Both the position numbers and the translations under genes were made by a program. This document shows positions 61,880 to 64,000 of a stretch of DNA of 64,000 nucleotides, piece after piece. Position 1 is the stretch's first letter. The number at the start of each line of letters is the position of its first letter. The stretch is taken from assembly GCA_027627225.1 (NCBI GenBank), contig CM051033.1:52734410-52798409 (forward strand), given 5' to 3'. The notes below the pieces were generated by a model. The model worked only from the letters and a program-made list of their open reading frames with translations, was not told the origin of the DNA and made no database searches. The DNA comes from Congeria kusceri. Lineage: Eukaryota > Mollusca > Bivalvia > Myida > Dreissenidae.

Positions 61880-62146
61880 CAGGGCCAATATCCACAAAGC
61901 TCCTTAGTGAAAACTTAAGTTAATTTCTTCAAATAATAAAATTCTTCAAGTCTGCTGCTGGTTCATTTAAAGTTTGTTTTTGTATAAAGTGGTTTCAATC
62001 TGGTAAAGAATCAACAGTTGCTTCTTATTTTACCATATTTCAAATATAAAATATACATTTTTACAAAGAAAACTGTATTTGAATGTTTCGACTAAATGTG
62101 ACTAAGGTTACGATTTCCCTTCGAAGCTTTGTGGATATGGACCCTA
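61880..62146. mobile_element. MITE-like element, 267 bp, inverted ends
   Basis: The left end CAGGGCCAATATCCACAAAGC pairs with the right end, whose complement reads TAGGGTCCATATCCACAAAG. The arms extend weakly for about 45 bp around CCTTAGT/ACTAAGG. There is no coding capacity. It lies about 640 bp upstream of the cyclase start. Confidence 0.8.
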
Positions 62147-62782
62147 GTGCTCTGTTGTGTGAAATAGCTTAACCGCCAAACACATCACATCCGAGTGCAA
62201 TGATTAGATAAAATTGCAGACTTTAATGTGGTTTTCATATTATTGACATTTGTGGAAAGGTCATTATTGCTACTTGAGACTCGTTTTGCCACAACATCTG
62301 CTCGAATGAACACGCTCAATGCAAGTTTGCTGTGCTTGTTTCTTTGAGGAAAGAGTCACTCGTACAAATGTATCTTTTTAAAACTTGCTAAGCGTGTCCG
62401 ACACCGTAAAGATATCACAGTATAGCCAGCGGCATAAGAAGCTGACGAAAGGTTGAAGTGGATCAAACAGTTTCGTGTTGTGTTTATTGATGAAACGTTT
62501 TGGAGGACTTTGTGAACACTCCTTATGAAGGTTAGATACAACATATTTTATACAACAAACAGGCAATTTACCTAGGAACTAGGGTCTTCGTAATTTATTT
62601 GAACCTATCGCAAATCGGCTGTAAATGTTCTTTACATATATTAAAAGATGCAAATAGGTACACTTAATTATATAAAATTATTACTGAACTTTTCACATAG
62701 TACAAAGACACTTCTATATTTTCAACGCGTTCGCAAAAAAAAAAAGACACTGACAATTCTTGTTGATATTTCTATTTTAGCC
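62147..62782. other. Upstream region of the cyclase-like gene
   Basis: No gene seen. It should include the promoter and 5' UTR of the next gene; no clear TATA box close to the start can be supported. A poly(A) stretch lies at 62737-62747. Confidence 0.35.
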
Positions 62783-62962
62783 ATGAATTTCTATCCTACA
62801 TTTGTGCTTGTCACCGCCATGTTGGCAAAAGCGGATCCGGAAGTGCGGATTGTCGACCTGACGCATTCGCAGAGCAGCGAGACCATCTACTGGCCTGGAA
62901 ATCCCGCCTACAACTTTTCTATTCTTTCAAGAGGACAGAATGTCCAAGGCGGATTTTGGCAA
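62783..62962 (+). CDS. Cyclase-family (kynurenine formamidase-like) enzyme, first exon
   Basis: ATG at 62783 begins MNFYPTFVLVTAMLAKADPE, a good signal peptide, so the enzyme is probably secreted. Next is VRIVDLTHSQSSETIYWPGN, which matches the start of the cyclase superfamily that includes bacterial kynurenine formamidase and isatin hydrolase (VDLTH, then a (Y/D)WPGNP segment), followed by a Phe/Tyr-rich strand and GGFW. Zinc-binding HxGTHxD residues would be in the next exon, outside the window. An ATG at 62648 in the same frame would put a poly-lysine stretch before the hydrophobic segment, so I prefer 62783. The donor may be GTTTTA after 62962, or a GC donor, TTTTG|GCAAGT, after 62958; the second keeps the tryptophan codon if the next exon starts with G. 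Confidence 0.7.
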
Positions 62963-62994
62963 GTTTTATTTTATCTGTTTTGTGTAGAAAAGGA

Positions 62995-64000
62995 ATTAAT
63001 TTAGAATAGCATGTTCATTTCACGTGTATTAATTTAGAATAGCATGTTCATTTCACGTGTATTAATTTAGAATAGCATGTTCATTTCACGTGTATTAATT
63101 TAGAATAGCATGTTCATTTCACGTGTATTAATTTAGAATAGCATGTTCATTTCACGTGTATTAATTTAGAATAGCATGTTCATTTCACGTGTATTAATTT
63201 AGAATAGCATGTTCATTTCACGTGTATTAATTTAGAATAGCATGTTCATTTCACGTGTATTAATTTAGAATAGCATGTTCATTTCACGTGTATTAATTTA
63301 GAATAGCATGTTCATTTCACGTGTATTAATTTAGAATAGCATGTTCATTTCACGTGTATTAATTTAGAATAGCATGTTCATTTCACGTGTATTAATTTAG
63401 AATAGCATGTTCATTTCACGTGTATTAATTTAGAATAGCATGTTCATTTCACGTGTATTAATTTAGAATAGCATGTTCATTTCACGTGTATTAATTTAGA
63501 ATAGCATGTTCATTTCACGTGTATTAATTTAGAATAGCATGTTCATTTCACGTGTATTAATTTAGAATAGCATGTTCATTTCACGTGTATTAATTTAGAA
63601 TAGCATGTTCATTTCACGTGTTTTAATTTAGAATAGCATGTTCATTTCACGTGTTTTAATTTAGAATAGCATGTTCATTTCACGTGTATTAATTTAGAAT
63701 AGCATGTTCATTTCACGTGTATTAATTTAGAATAGCATGTTCATTTCACGTGTATTAATTTAGAATAGCATGTTCATTTCACGTGTATTAATTTAGAATA
63801 GCATGTTCATTTCACGTGTATTAATTTAGAATAGCATGTTCATTTCACGTGTATTAATTTAGAATAGCATGTTCATTTCACGTGTATTTATTTAGAATAG
63901 CATGTTCATTTCACGTGTATTAATGCAGAATAGCATGTTCATTTCACGTGTATTAATTTAGAATAGCATGTTCATTTCACGTGTATTAATTTAGAATAGC
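62995..64000. repeat. 33-bp minisatellite, about 30 copies, CACGTG in each
   Basis: The unit TTAGAATAGCATGTTCATTT plus CACGTGTATTAAT repeats at exactly 33 bp from about 62995 to the window edge and probably beyond. Units are almost identical; rare variants include TTTT for TATT in two adjacent units and GCAG for TTAG in one. All six frames contain stops, so it is not coding. It lies within intron 1 of the cyclase-like gene. Confidence 0.97.

Noticed and set aside
62995..64000. A repetitive protein encoded by the 33-bp array
   Set aside because: 33 bp is a multiple of three, but every frame on both strands has a stop in each unit.

Overview
This window looks like animal nuclear DNA, most likely from a bivalve mollusc. 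The reasons are AT-rich spacer, genes split by short introns with ordinary splice sites, tRNA-derived SINEs, several LINE relics, many foldback and TIR elements, and a DZIP3-like HEPN domain joined to a NACHT-LRR protein. From memory of such genomes a dreissenid mussel is plausible, but the sequence alone does not prove the species. There is no operon structure and no CRISPR array.

Layout. 1-4.3 kb: a local duplication and a decayed Ty3/Gypsy-type gag and protease remnant. 6.7-11.4 kb (+): a multi-exon gene I reconstruct from phase-compatible splice sites. It encodes a short signal-like leader, one Ig-like domain, a stalk, one membrane span and a tail with four YxxI/L motifs, the last two spaced like an ITAM. 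11.4-13.6 kb: repeats. 13.9-18.4 kb (+): a broken two-ORF LINE carrying a SINE. 18.4-25.1 kb: a palindrome, a second LINE fragment (-), a relic copy of receptor-intron sequence, and a foldback MITE. 25.7-30.3 kb: tandem repeats and a large non-autonomous element. 30.36-33.66 kb: a 3.3-kb TIR element beginning CACAGTG with a 5-bp target duplication, itself holding a second TIR element with two tRNA-like modules. 34.1-41.3 kb (-): the largest gene, a HEPN-NACHT-LRR NLR-like receptor in four exons with about 30 LRR units of 42-43 residues, broken once by a 1-bp frameshift. 42-45 kb (-): a LINE split by a hAT-like element with an 8-bp target duplication. 48.8-56.3 kb: microsatellite, repeat families, another LINE relic (+) and a 62-bp satellite. 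62.8 kb to the end (+): the first coding exon of a secreted cyclase-family (kynurenine formamidase/isatin hydrolase-like) enzyme, whose first intron opens with about 30 copies of a 33-bp repeat, each carrying CACGTG.

The two substantial host genes, an Ig-domain receptor with tyrosine motifs and a HEPN-NACHT-LRR protein, both look like innate immune receptors. That they work together is not shown; they lie 23 kb apart in opposite orientation with mobile DNA between. Exon structures come from splice consensus and reading phase only, with no transcript evidence.
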